This document shows positions 1 to 8,439 of a stretch of 64,000 nt of DNA, piece after piece. The translations under genes were made by a program, and so were the position numbers. The DNA is from Deltaproteobacteria bacterium. GTDB taxonomy: Bacteria > Myxococcota_A > UBA796 > UBA2385. The DNA lies in the NCBI GenBank assembly GCA_016792625.1, contig JAEUKK010000142.1, positions 97,682 to 161,681 on the forward strand, given 5' to 3'. Positions within the stretch are counted from its first letter, which is position 1, and each line of letters begins with the position of its first letter. The notes below the pieces were generated by a model. The model saw nothing but the letters and a program-made list of their open reading frames with translations. It searched no databases and was not told the origin of the DNA.

Positions 1-744
1 GGTGATCTCAACGGTGATGGTCGGTGGGACCTCGCGATGTCCAGCTGGGGAGAGCTCGCCGTCGTCGAGACCGACGCCAACGGCGACTTCTACCGGAGCG
101 ACCGCAGCCGCGGCCTGACCCTCTCGGTCGAGCAAGAGACCGCCTGGGGCAGCGCGCTGCAAGACCTCGACAACGACGGTGATCTCGACCTCGCCGCGAC
201 CATGGGGCCCATCGTCGGCAACCCGGCGACCGAGGACGAGGACGCGGCGGCCCTCGGCGTGCGCCACGTCGAGGACCAGCCCGACGGCCTCTGGATCCAA
301 GGAGACGACGGCTGGTTCACCGATGAGGCGGCCGCCTGGGGCTTCGACCGCCGAGGCATCGGGAGAGGTCTGCTGGCCGTCGATCTCGACCTAGACGGCA
401 CGCTGGACCTGATCCGCCGCGAGGTCGACGGCCCCACCCGGGTCGAGCAGGGGGTCTGCGGCGAGAACAACGGCCTGGTGCTGTCTCTGCGCCAGTCGGG
501 CCCCAACCCCGACGCGATCGGCGCGGTCATCGAGGTGGAGGTGGGCGGCCGGGTGCACCGCCGCCGGGTGTACGCGGGCGGCGAGGGCATGGCCGCCGGG
601 GGCCCCCCCGAGGTGCACGTCGGGCTGGGCGACGCGACCGCGGCCGACGCCGTCCGGGTGCGCTGGCCCGACGGAGAGCGCTCGACCCTGGCCGACCCCG
701 CGGCCCTGGGCGCCGGCGCCCTGCGCTTGGTGCGCGGGGGTTGA
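1..744 (+). CDS. FG-GAP repeat / ASPIC-UnbV domain protein, C-terminal part
   Basis: The reading frame is open from the first base, so the N-terminus lies outside the window and 247 residues remain. It begins inside an FG-GAP/VCBS calcium-binding repeat (GDLNGDGRWDLAM) and has two more copies of this DxDxDGxxDL pattern (DLDNDGDLDLAA and DLDLDGTLDLI). The last 80 or so residues match the ASPIC/UnbV module, with AIGAVIEV, the YAGGEGMAAG stretch and the closing VRVRWPDGE. Proteins of this build are normally secreted or surface beta-propellers; their substrates are mostly unknown. It ends about 30 bases from the convergent DUF2231 gene. The family call is firm; the function is not known. Confidence 0.85.
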   Translation, partial: GDLNGDGRWDLAMSSWGELAVVETDANGDFYRSDRSRGLTLSVEQETAWGSALQDLDNDGDLDLAATMGPIVGNPATEDEDAAALGVRHVEDQPDGLWIQGDDGWFTDEAAAWGFDRRGIGRGLLAVDLDLDGTLDLIRREVDGPTRVEQGVCGENNGLVLSLRQSGPNPDAIGAVIEVEVGGRVHRRRVYAGGEGMAAGGPPEVHVGLGDATAADAVRVRWPDGERSTLADPAALGAGALRLVRGG

Positions 745-771
745 GCGCCGACCCGCCGACCGGGCGCGGCC

Positions 772-1311
772 TCAGTGCACCGCGCCGCCGCCCTCGGCCC
801 CCTCGTGCGAGCGGCCGGCGGGCTCACCCACCGCGGCGTCGCCCACGCGCTCGACGCCGGCGCCGTGCTCAAAAACCAGCTCGCCGCCCTCATGGCCGGT
901 GCGCAGGCCCTGTGCCAGGGTCGCCGCGCTGAGCAGTGCGCCCACGCCGATCAGCGGCAGGGCGGGCTTGCGCTCTTTGGCCGCGGCGGCGGCGATCAGG
1001 CTGAGCGCGGTGATGCCGGCGAGCAGGGTGAACAGCTCGGCCCGCTCTTCATGCTCGTGAATAATGTCGTGGGGCACGTTTTGGCGCTCAGCGCCCTCTT
1101 CGGCCTCTTCGCCCGTGCGCTCAGCGGCCAGCGCGCCAGCGAGCACCAGCACCTGCAGACCCGCCACCAGCGCCACCGCGGGCGGCCCCAGCCAGCGGCG
1201 GCCGACCAGCAGGGCCAGGGTCAGCAGGGGCATGACCATCGACAGGCCGAGGGGGAGGTGGACGATCGCCGGGTGGAGGGGCAGCTCGGCGAGCGGCAGG
1301 CTGAACAACAT
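772..1311 (-). CDS. DUF2231-type integral membrane protein
   Basis: This 179-residue protein starts with the typical DUF2231 opening in which LHPAIVHLPLGLS leads into the first membrane helix. Three to four hydrophobic segments follow (about residues 8-35, 43-62, 92-110 and 118-135), with a His/Glu-rich loop HDIIHEHEERAE between the second and third. The C-terminal 40 residues are polar and His/Glu/Gly-rich. The start is supported by a GGAGC ribosome site 5 bases upstream. It is divergent from the TMEM165-type gene across a 48-base gap, so the two could share a promoter region. The family has no established function; related proteins sit near redox or metal genes. An ion- or heme-related role would be a guess. 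Confidence 0.75.
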   Translation of the reverse strand: MLFSLPLAELPLHPAIVHLPLGLSMVMPLLTLALLVGRRWLGPPAVALVAGLQVLVLAGALAAERTGEEAEEGAERQNVPHDIIHEHEERAELFTLLAGITALSLIAAAAAKERKPALPLIGVGALLSAATLAQGLRTGHEGGELVFEHGAGVERVGDAAVGEPAGRSHEGAEGGGAVH

Positions 1312-1359
1312 CGGTGCTCCAGGGTGGGGGTCGGGGGGGCGTAGCCCGGCGGAGCGTCA

Positions 1360-2073
1360 ATGTCCGTCGGGCTTCAGGACCCAGACAGGAGCGCCGGCGG
1401 CCCCGCTCCAGCCCTGGCCGCGGCCGGGTCGGCGGGGCATGGGGCGCCCGCCGCCCCGCCGGGGCAAGGGGGCCACCTGAGCTTCGCCGCGCTGACCGAG
1501 TCGATGGTCATGGTCATGATCGCCGAGATGGGCGACCGCAGCCAGATCGCCTGCATGGTGCTGGGCAGCCGCACGCGGCCCTGGCCGGTGCTGCTCGGCG
1601 CCATCGCCGCCTTCATCGTGCTCGACGGCCTCGCCATGCTGCTCGGCGGCGGCCTCGGCGCCCTGCTGCCCGCGCAGCTGCTCGCCGGCCTGGCCGCTGC
1701 GCTCTTCCTCGGTTTTGGCCTGCAGGCCTGGCGCAGCCGCGACGCCGCCGAAGAAGAAGACGCGGCGGTCAAAGACCCTCAAAAGACCACCGCGCGCGCC
1801 ATCTTCGCGCTGGCCTTCGCCACCTTGGTCGTGGCCGAGTTCGGCGACAAGACCTGGATCGCGGTGGGCGCCCGCAGCGCGGTCGGCGACCCGATCGCCG
1901 TGTGGATCGGCGCCACGCTGGGCCTGAGCGTCACCTCGGCGATCGGCGTGCTGGCCGGCAAAGCGGTGCTGTCGCGCCTGCCGCCCCGGGCCCTGCGCAC
2001 GGCGACCGCCCTCATCTTCACCGTGATGGGGCTCTTGGCGCTGGCGCGGGCGCTGGGCCTCGGCGCGGCCTGA
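1360..2073 (+). CDS. TMEM165/GDT1 (UPF0016) family cation transporter
   Basis: The protein has the two diagnostic E-x-G-D-[KR]-[ST] motifs of the GDT1 family, EMGDRS near residue 55 and EFGDKT near residue 165, each opening one three-helix half of an inverted-repeat membrane protein. Family members exchange Mn2+ or Ca2+ (MneA in bacteria, Gdt1 and TMEM165 in eukaryotes), so Mn2+/Ca2+ export at the inner membrane is the best guess. A short charged loop (residues about 128-145, EEEDAAVKDPQKT) joins the halves. The first 45 residues are Gly/Ala/Pro-rich and unusual for the family; a GGAG site precedes the ATG used, but a later start near the first helix is possible. Confidence 0.85.
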   Translation: MSVGLQDPDRSAGGPAPALAAAGSAGHGAPAAPPGQGGHLSFAALTESMVMVMIAEMGDRSQIACMVLGSRTRPWPVLLGAIAAFIVLDGLAMLLGGGLGALLPAQLLAGLAAALFLGFGLQAWRSRDAAEEEDAAVKDPQKTTARAIFALAFATLVVAEFGDKTWIAVGARSAVGDPIAVWIGATLGLSVTSAIGVLAGKAVLSRLPPRALRTATALIFTVMGLLALARALGLGAA

Positions 2074-2097
2074 GCCCCGCCGGGCTGCGCGCCGCGA

Positions 2098-2133
2098 CCG
2101 GGGGCGTTGCGGGGGCGGGAGCCCCCGCCCACC
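2098..2133. repeat. short dispersed hairpin repeat, copy 1
   Basis: This 36-base element contains an 8-base inverted repeat, GCGGGGGC and GCCCCCGC, around a GGGA loop, preceded by CCGGGGGCGTT. Nearly the same sequence recurs at 25478-25512 and, reversed, at 62701-62736. Here it lies in the 76-base gap between two converging genes, where it may also act as a bidirectional stem. Confidence 0.6.
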
Positions 2134-2149
2134 GAGCCTACCCTGACCC

Positions 2150-3700
2150 TCAGCTGGGCTCGGGCGGGTCAGCCGGCTCGAGAGCCACCCGAAAGGCCGC
2201 GCCGCGCATCGGTGCCGCCGCGGCCTCGAGCGAGAGCGCGCCGCCCATGCCGCCGACCAGCTTCTTGCTGATCGCCAAGCCGAGGCCCGTGCCGCGGGTC
2301 TTGGTGGTGACGAAGGGCTCAAAAAGGCGCTCTTGCACGTCGAGAGGCACGCCCGGGCCGTCATCTTCGACCACCAGAGCCGGCCCCGAGCAGACCCGCA
2401 GGCGCACCCGGCCCTCGACGGCGTAGCCCGAGCCGAGCAGCGCATCTCTAGCGTTCTGGAGCAGGTTCACCAGCACTTGCTGCAGGTGCTGGGCGTCGGC
2501 GCGGGCGCGGAGGGGCGCCTCGACCACCAGCGCCGCGGGCACCCCCGAGGCGGCCACCGCGTCGCGGACCGCGGCCCCCAGCTCGACCGGCTCGAGCCGC
2601 ACCTGCACCGGGCGCGCGTAGCCGAGCAGGTCGCTGACCAGGCGGTCGAGGCGGTGCACTTGGTCTTGCACCTTGCCGAGGATGGCCTTGCGGCGGTCAT
2701 CTTCGCCCATCGAGCCGCCGATGACCTGCAGGGTGGCCGAGATGGCGGCCAGCGGGTTGCGGATCTCGTGGGCCATGTGGGCAGCGAGCCCGCCGATGCG
2801 GGCCAGGGCCTCGGCCTGCTGCAGCCGCTGCTCGTTGCGCACAACGTCGGTCAGCTCTTCAATGTGGATGAGCAGGCGGGCCAGCTCGTGCTCGAGCGGC
2901 ACCAAGGTCACGCGGAAGTGGCGTGCTTGCTCTTTCTGCCCCAGAATGACGCGTGGGATGGTGATCTCGTGCCCGGTGGCCAAGGCCCGGCCCACCTGGC
3001 TGTGCAGGTCGCTCGCCTGGATCAACGACTCGGGCAGAAAACTCTCGTAGTGGCGGCCGACCTCGGCCGTGGCGCCGAGCAGGCGGCTCGAGGGGCGGGT
3101 CGCCGAGGTCACCCGGCCTTCGGCGTCGAGGCAGAGCACCGTGACCGGGAGGTTTCGCACGATCAGGTCTTGGAGCGAGCGCAAGCGCCGCTCTTCGTGG
3201 GCCTCGTGGTAGGTGCCCGACATCACGGCCAGCTCGATGTCGGTGATGCGGTGCAGGCTGGCGCAGGTCTCGTAGAAGACCGCCGGGGGCAGGCTGCGGG
3301 CGGCGATCTCGCACAAGTCTTGGCGGATCAAGTTCATCGCCGTGAAGACATACCGTTCGGGCAGCCCGACCCGCACGTGCACCGTGCCGATGCGCCGCCG
3401 CCGCAGCCAATAGGCGGCGTCGTGGGGCCCGAGCAGCATGTCGACCACGAACTGCTGCAGGGTGAGCTTGAGGCGCTCGACCTGGGCGTCGTTGGCCAGC
3501 ACCGAGCGGGCGCCGGGGAAGCGCAGCACCGCCTCGTAAAAGCGCGCGGTGATGGCGTGGAGCTCGGGCACCACGGCCGGGTGCAGGGCCCGCAGTCGCT
3601 CGGCGTCATCCGGGCCAAAGCCCACATAAGCGAGCATCTCTTCCCAGGCGGAGGGGGGCCCGCCCGGCGAGACCAGCGGATCATCAGTGAAGGTCGACAC
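2150..3700 (-). CDS. globin-coupled sensor histidine kinase
   Basis: The 516-residue protein combines a protoglobin-type sensor (about residues 18-170), a PAS-like domain (180-285), a HisKA dimerisation domain and a HATPase_c domain. The heme-proximal histidine is expected at H108 in GTVHVRVGLPERYV, the typical globin-coupled-sensor pattern. The phospho-acceptor is H311 in HMAHEIRNPL. ATP-binding boxes are NLLQNARDAL (411), EDDGPGV (444) and GTGLGL (469). No membrane helix is seen, so it should be a soluble O2, NO or CO sensor kinase. I chose the GTG at 3700 because a clean CGGAGG lies 9 bases upstream; the more upstream ATG gives an arginine-rich leader unlike the family. No response regulator gene is adjacent, so its partner is elsewhere. 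Confidence 0.9.
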   Translation of the reverse strand: MSTFTDDPLVSPGGPPSAWEEMLAYVGFGPDDAERLRALHPAVVPELHAITARFYEAVLRFPGARSVLANDAQVERLKLTLQQFVVDMLLGPHDAAYWLRRRRIGTVHVRVGLPERYVFTAMNLIRQDLCEIAARSLPPAVFYETCASLHRITDIELAVMSGTYHEAHEERRLRSLQDLIVRNLPVTVLCLDAEGRVTSATRPSSRLLGATAEVGRHYESFLPESLIQASDLHSQVGRALATGHEITIPRVILGQKEQARHFRVTLVPLEHELARLLIHIEELTDVVRNEQRLQQAEALARIGGLAAHMAHEIRNPLAAISATLQVIGGSMGEDDRRKAILGKVQDQVHRLDRLVSDLLGYARPVQVRLEPVELGAAVRDAVAASGVPAALVVEAPLRARADAQHLQQVLVNLLQNARDALLGSGYAVEGRVRLRVCSGPALVVEDDGPGVPLDVQERLFEPFVTTKTRGTGLGLAISKKLVGGMGGALSLEAAAAPMRGAAFRVALEPADPPEPS

Positions 3701-3863
3701 GCGCGGGAGCCTCCGGCGGCAGCGGACCCGGGGGCACCGCGCCCTGGGGGGATATCGCACACCCCCTGTGAACTATCACCCAGCACGCAGGCCGGCTGCC
3801 CGGGGCCAGACCGCGAACCGCCGCTGACCCCAATAGGCTACACCACGCGGGGCCGCCGCGGGC

Positions 3864-4559
3864 TCAGGCTGCGCCCCGCGGAGCAGCCTCACACGCGCAG
3901 GGCCCGCCGCCGACCAACAGAACGGGCTCCGGCAAGGTCGCCAACACGCGCTCGCACCAGCCCTGGGTCACGCAGTCGGGGTCGAAGGAGATGATCGCCC
4001 CGCCGAGGGGATGACCCATCGGCGGCACCTGGCCGATGAACAAGCCCGGCCCCGCCAGCGCGGGGGAGACCCGACGGGTCGGCTGCCCGGTGGCCCGGCT
4101 GAGCGCGGCGGCCAGCGCCAGGGCCGGCGCGCCCTCGTCGGGGGAGACGAGCAGCAGCGGGCCATCGTGGAGGAGGGCCCCGCCGCCAGAGGTACCCGGG
4201 CGGACGGCGACCACCGGCGCGGGCGCCTCGCTCAAAACCCGCCATGCCACGCTGTCCCCACCAGCGCCAGCGCCGAGCGTGGTGCCGCGGGTGCCCATCA
4301 CCACCCAGCGGGCGCCCTGGGCGAAGCTGTGCACGCGCTCCAGCACGTCACCTCGGGCGGTGCGCAGCCGCACCCGCAGGCCCTCGGCGCGCAGGGGCTC
4401 GGCGATGCCGTGCAGCTCGGCGAGGCGGGCGAGCGGAGGGGGCGCCGCGCTGACATGCAGCAGCAGCAGCTCATCGTCGAGCGTGCGCGCGAGCAGGGCC
4501 GCGACGTGCACGGCGGCGCGGGAGGGGCGCGTGGGGTCGATGGGGACCAAGATGGTCAT
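3864..4559 (-). CDS. UspA-type universal stress protein
   Basis: The N-terminal half (residues 1-118) is a normal Usp domain: MTILVPIDPTRPSRAA opens the fold and MGTRGTTLGAGAGGDSVAW supplies the ATP-binding loop of the form GxxG-(x)n-GS. The second half (125-231) looks like a diverged Usp domain, starting DGPLLLVSPDE and ending PVLLVGGGP, without a recognisable nucleotide loop. Tandem Usp proteins of this size are common. It reads in the same direction as the globin-coupled kinase 163 bases downstream, so co-transcription is possible. No clear ribosome site precedes the ATG, and the gene is divergent from the small secreted protein at 4660. Confidence 0.8.
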   Translation of the reverse strand: MTILVPIDPTRPSRAAVHVAALLARTLDDELLLLHVSAAPPPLARLAELHGIAEPLRAEGLRVRLRTARGDVLERVHSFAQGARWVVMGTRGTTLGAGAGGDSVAWRVLSEAPAPVVAVRPGTSGGGALLHDGPLLLVSPDEGAPALALAAALSRATGQPTRRVSPALAGPGLFIGQVPPMGHPLGGAIISFDPDCVTQGWCERVLATLPEPVLLVGGGPCACEAAPRGAA

Positions 4560-4659
4560 GGCCAGCGCCGCAGCAAGTTCAGTGCCAGCCGAGGCCAGGC
4601 CTCATGCAGCATCGGAGGAGATCCGTTCCACGGCTTGTCCCGCTCCGTTCGGAGGCCCG

Positions 4660-5232
4660 ATGCCCAGCCGCTCCGCCCTGTTCACCGCCCGCGCCGCCCT
4701 GATCGGCGCCCTCGGCCTCTGCGCCTCCACCGCCGCCGCCGTCGATCCGGCCGCCGACTACGAGCGCTCGCTCGCCGCGGTGGCCGAGGTGGACGGCGTG
4801 GTCATGCACCTTGAGGGCCTGGCCGAGAAGCGGCGCGACCGCCGCCCCGCCGAGATCCAGCGCTGCCTCGACGACAAGGTGGCCGAGGCCCGCAAGCTGC
4901 AGACCTTGGCTGGCCAGTCCCACGGCCGCATGGTCGAGGCGATCGCCGACCGCAAAGACAAGGCCGCCTGGACGCAGTACCGCGCGGTGGTGCAGGTCCA
5001 GGCCCAGGCCCGCAAGCTGCGCGGCAGCGCCGAGGTCTGCCGGATGTTGAGCGCCAGCGACACCGAGCGGGTCGCCTCGGCCGCCCCTGCGCCGGCCCCG
5101 CGCGCGGCCGCGGCCCCGCCGAGCCCGCGGGCCCCGGCGGCGGCCAGCGCGCACAGCACGTCCAGCGCGCCGACCGCGCAAGGCGGCGTGTCTGCCGCGG
5201 TGGCCGGCGTGATCGAGCTCGAGCTGGACTGA
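4660..5232 (+). CDS. small secreted protein, coiled-coil type, unknown
   Basis: The 190-residue product has a signal peptide ending near AASTAAAVDPAA at about residue 27. Residues 28-125 are predicted mostly helical and charged, with two cysteines (in IQRCLDD and AEVCRML) that could form a disulfide. The C-terminal 65 residues are Ala/Pro/Ser-rich and probably disordered. An open frame continues far upstream, but the GGAGG at 4651-4655, five bases before this ATG, fixes the start and restores a normal leader. I do not recognise the family. A periplasmic location follows from the leader; nothing else can be said. Confidence 0.7.
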   Translation: MPSRSALFTARAALIGALGLCASTAAAVDPAADYERSLAAVAEVDGVVMHLEGLAEKRRDRRPAEIQRCLDDKVAEARKLQTLAGQSHGRMVEAIADRKDKAAWTQYRAVVQVQAQARKLRGSAEVCRMLSASDTERVASAAPAPAPRAAAAPPSPRAPAAASAHSTSSAPTAQGGVSAAVAGVIELELD

Positions 5233-5240
5233 AGCGGGGC

Positions 5241-7034
5241 TCAGGGGTCGATGGGCGCCGGCGGCTCGGCGGCCGGGTCGGCCTCTTCTTCGCCGCCCGC
5301 GAGGGTCGGCGGCGGCGGCGGGAGCAGCGCCGTCCCCACGGCGGGCGCGTTGACCCCCGCCGGAAGGGCAGCGCCCGCGGGCCGCGCCCCCAGCCCGCCC
5401 GCCGGAGCGGCCTCGGCGGGCTTATCTTCGTTGTTGGACTTCACCTGGTCATTGGACTTGAAGCAGTCGTGCTTCCAAATCAAGACCGGCTCGATCTTGG
5501 TCTTGCCGCCGGGCTTGGGCGTGTACTCTTTCATGTAGACCATGCGGAAGCTGCGCAGTGACTCGCCGCCCTTGTGGGTGGCGTTCCACTCGCGGCACAC
5601 ATGTTTGCCATAGTATAGGCGCCAGCTCTTGTTGGTCTTGACCCAGAGGTTGCGCATGTACTTGCGCCAGCGCTGGCTCTTGAACTCAGAGCTGGCCTCG
5701 GCGGGCTTGAAGCGCTCGAGCTCGAGGCTCTCGTCGAGCTCGTTGAGGATGGGGACGTGCCCATCGCTGGTGTCGACCGGCACCCACCGGGTGGGCTCTT
5801 TGCGCCACAGCTCGACCGACTGCCCGTTGGAGAGCCGGCCGGGGAGCACGTACCAGCCGTCATCCTTCATGGGGTAGGGGGCGAACATGTCCCACTTCTG
5901 GTCGAGGCGGAGCACGTTGCCAATCCAACGGATCTGCTCGGGCACGGCCATCGACCGGCCGACCTGCTTGTGAATGGTCGACATGTTCCACCAGGTCACG
6001 ATGACCAAGCAGAGCGCGAGGAAGGCGTTCACCGGCAGGGGCACGCGCAGGGGCGGGCCATGGCGCACGATCTGCCAATCGGACAGCTTGTCCCACAGCC
6101 AGCCGGGCAGGATGCCCACCCAGGCGATCATGCAGATCCAGGGGAAGAAGCCGATCTCCATAAAGGTGAAGAAGCCGATGTGCAGGCCAATGAACGCGGC
6201 GCACACCAAGGTGCGGATCGGGCCGCGCAAAAAGGGCGAGAACAGCGCCACCGGCCCGGCATACTCGAGCACCATGGTCGAGCCGGTCAGGAATTTCATA
6301 AAGTTCGGGAGCTGCATCACCCAGCTGGTCTGGGGCTGCTTGACGTAATGGTCGATGGAGAGGGCGTAGTAGACGGCCATGCCGTTCTGCCACACGCCAC
6401 CTGACTTCATGATGGCGGTGAACAGGTACATGTAGGCCATCTGGAGCATCAGCCCGACCGTGGCCAGCGAGACGGCCAGCCGGGGCGGGCGCGGCGTCTC
6501 GGCGCCCCGCAGCGCGTCGACGCTGAAGCGGGCCGCGAGGGGCAAGAACATCGACCAGAACAAGATCAGGCGGATGAGGATGTCGCCGGCCTGCAGCACG
6601 AGGCTGGCCCGGGCGTGCAGCGAGACGACGAAGATCCAGCTCGCGATGGTGGCCAGGCGCGTGCGGTAGCCGACCATGAGCATGACCGCGAACACGGCCT
6701 GAATGGCGAACAGCACGCCAATCAGCTTCGGTTCACCCGTGCCCATGTGCAGCGACCAGCGCCACTGGCTCCACCCCATTTCGAGCACAGCGGTGCGGGG
6801 AAAGGCGCCTTGGTCGCTGTAAAAGTTCGAGATGTCGGTGCTGCGCACCGCCGTGTCGAGCAGCAGCATCGCGCCCAACAGGATGCGCATGAGGCCGAGC
6901 GAGCGCAGGTCGAGGCCGAAGACCTCGTGGAGGACCTCTTGCCAGCCGCCGCGGGGCAGCGGCGCGGGGTGACGGGAGGGCTGCGGCGCGTCCACCGGGC
7001 GGGGCGGCGGCGCGGAGGCTTCTGGCTGGCTCAA
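5241..7034 (-). CDS. HTTM-domain (vitamin K-dependent carboxylase-like) membrane protein
   Basis: The 597-residue protein carries a bacterial HTTM domain in residues 30-330: FGLDLRSLGLMRILLGAMLLLD opens the first helix (quoted in part as LGLMRILLGAMLL), GYRTRLATIASWI follows, and about six membrane segments are seen. The C-terminal half is soluble, with a tail rich in Ala/Pro/Gly. HTTM proteins resemble gamma-glutamyl carboxylase; in bacteria the substrates are mostly unknown. The frame has no early ATG. It starts with TTG, supported by GAGGAG five bases upstream. It lies 120 bases downstream of the DsbA-type gene on the same strand, which suggests a shared role in modifying or folding exported proteins. 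Confidence 0.8.
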   Translation of the reverse strand: MSQPEASAPPPRPVDAPQPSRHPAPLPRGGWQEVLHEVFGLDLRSLGLMRILLGAMLLLDTAVRSTDISNFYSDQGAFPRTAVLEMGWSQWRWSLHMGTGEPKLIGVLFAIQAVFAVMLMVGYRTRLATIASWIFVVSLHARASLVLQAGDILIRLILFWSMFLPLAARFSVDALRGAETPRPPRLAVSLATVGLMLQMAYMYLFTAIMKSGGVWQNGMAVYYALSIDHYVKQPQTSWVMQLPNFMKFLTGSTMVLEYAGPVALFSPFLRGPIRTLVCAAFIGLHIGFFTFMEIGFFPWICMIAWVGILPGWLWDKLSDWQIVRHGPPLRVPLPVNAFLALCLVIVTWWNMSTIHKQVGRSMAVPEQIRWIGNVLRLDQKWDMFAPYPMKDDGWYVLPGRLSNGQSVELWRKEPTRWVPVDTSDGHVPILNELDESLELERFKPAEASSEFKSQRWRKYMRNLWVKTNKSWRLYYGKHVCREWNATHKGGESLRSFRMVYMKEYTPKPGGKTKIEPVLIWKHDCFKSNDQVKSNNEDKPAEAAPAGGLGARPAGAALPAGVNAPAVGTALLPPPPPTLAGGEEEADPAAEPPAPIDP

Positions 7035-7154
7035 GGCGCTCCTCAGGCGGGGCCCAGCGCGAGCGCGCCAGTCCCGGGCCGGCCGAGGGTAGCGCGGGAG
7101 GGCGGCCCCTGCGCGCGCGCAGCCCCCAGGGTCGTGCCCGAGACCTGCGCCGGC

Positions 7155-8258
7155 TCAGCCCTTGGCCAGCTCGCGGTCGATCACCGAGCGGAACTCCTCG
7201 ATGGGCAGGGCGCCGGAGAGGAAGATGCCGTTGATAAAGAAGGCGGGCGTGCCCGAGACGCCGGCGGCGCTGCCGTCCTCAAAGTCTTTCTGCACCTCTG
7301 CGGCCTGCTTGGGGTCTTGGCGGCAGGTGCTCCACTTGCCGAGGTCGAGCTGCAGCGTGGTGGCGTGGGCGAGCAGATCGGCCTCTTCGAGCGCGCGCTG
7401 GTTCGACATCAGCAGGGTGTGCATCTCCCAATATTTGCCCTGCTCACCTGCGCAGTTCGCGGCCACCGCGGCCGGCACGGCCCGGTCGTGGAAGCCCAGC
7501 GGGTAGTCGCGGAAGACCATCTTGACCTTGCCGTCGTACTCTTTGAGCACCTGCTCGACGACCTTGTCGGCTTGGCCGCAGTAGGGGCACTGGAACTCGG
7601 CGAACTGCACGATGGTGATCGCGGCGTTGGCGTTGCCCTTGCTCGGGTCGTCATCCACGCTGATCGGGATGCGCGGCATGTCGGGGAAGGGCAGCGTGGT
7701 CTTGACGCCGTAGCGGCTCTTCAGCTCTTCAAAGTAGGCACCGAAGCGCTCGCCCTGCTTGCGGCGCAGCAGGTCTTGGCGCACGCGGTCGGCCACCTCT
7801 TCGTAGGGCGCCCCGCGCAGGTTGCGCTGCAGCACGTTGTAGTGCGCGCGGACCTCGTCTTCGGTGGGCGCGGGCACCTTGTCTTCGACCTCGACCTTGA
7901 GCAGGGCGTCGACGTCGGCCGCGCCCTTGGCCTTGGCCTCGGCCTCGAGCACCGCCTTCATCACCGCCTGCTCGGTGGCCTGGCTCTCGGTCTGGTAGCG
8001 GTTGGTGAGGTAGTCGACCTCGAGCTTGATGAGCTGCGACTTGACGTCTTTTTCGACGTCGGCGTAGGTCAGCTGCCCGCCGTTCCAGGTGGCGACCACC
8101 GCCGCAGGGTCGGTGCCCTTGCTGCCGCCCGAGGCGGCCGGGGCCGCCGGCGCGGGCTCGGCCTTCTTGGCGGCCTCAGCGGCGGGCGCCTCGGTCATCT
8201 TCGTTTCGCAGGCGGCGAGCGAGAGCAGCGCGCTCAAGGCCAAGAACGTGCGGGGCAT
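7155..8258 (-). CDS. SurA-N/DsbA fusion lipoprotein (thiol:disulfide oxidoreductase)
   Basis: The 367-residue product has a lipoprotein signal (LLSLAAC, Cys16) and an Ala/Pro/Lys linker. Residues 50-180 are helical and resemble the SurA/PpiD N-terminal chaperone domain, including WNGGQLTYADVE and the EDEVRAHYNVLQ stretch. Residues 185-367 are a DsbA thioredoxin fold with the redox site FQCPYCG and the cis-Pro loop VSGTPAFFING. It should catalyse disulfide formation or exchange in the periplasm, tethered to a membrane. The frame continues upstream past the chosen ATG, but the signal peptide and a GGAGC site fix the start. A similar SurA-N-like region occurs in the lipoprotein at 9844-10767. 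Confidence 0.88.
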   Translation of the reverse strand: MPRTFLALSALLSLAACETKMTEAPAAEAAKKAEPAPAAPAASGGSKGTDPAAVVATWNGGQLTYADVEKDVKSQLIKLEVDYLTNRYQTESQATEQAVMKAVLEAEAKAKGAADVDALLKVEVEDKVPAPTEDEVRAHYNVLQRNLRGAPYEEVADRVRQDLLRRKQGERFGAYFEELKSRYGVKTTLPFPDMPRIPISVDDDPSKGNANAAITIVQFAEFQCPYCGQADKVVEQVLKEYDGKVKMVFRDYPLGFHDRAVPAAVAANCAGEQGKYWEMHTLLMSNQRALEEADLLAHATTLQLDLGKWSTCRQDPKQAAEVQKDFEDGSAAGVSGTPAFFINGIFLSGALPIEEFRSVIDRELAKG

Positions 8259-8439
8259 GGGGGCTCCAGTGGGGCCCCAGGCAGCGGGGCGCAGAGAGGG
8301 CGGGGGCAGGCGCAGAGGCCCGGGCCCCGCTGCGGGCGAGGCCCGCGCTCTATTGCGCGCCGCGGGCGGTGTCAGGCGCGCGCCAGCTCGACGCCGGCCC
8401 GCCCGGGCGGTGACGCGCCAGCGCGCTCCACCAGCCAGA

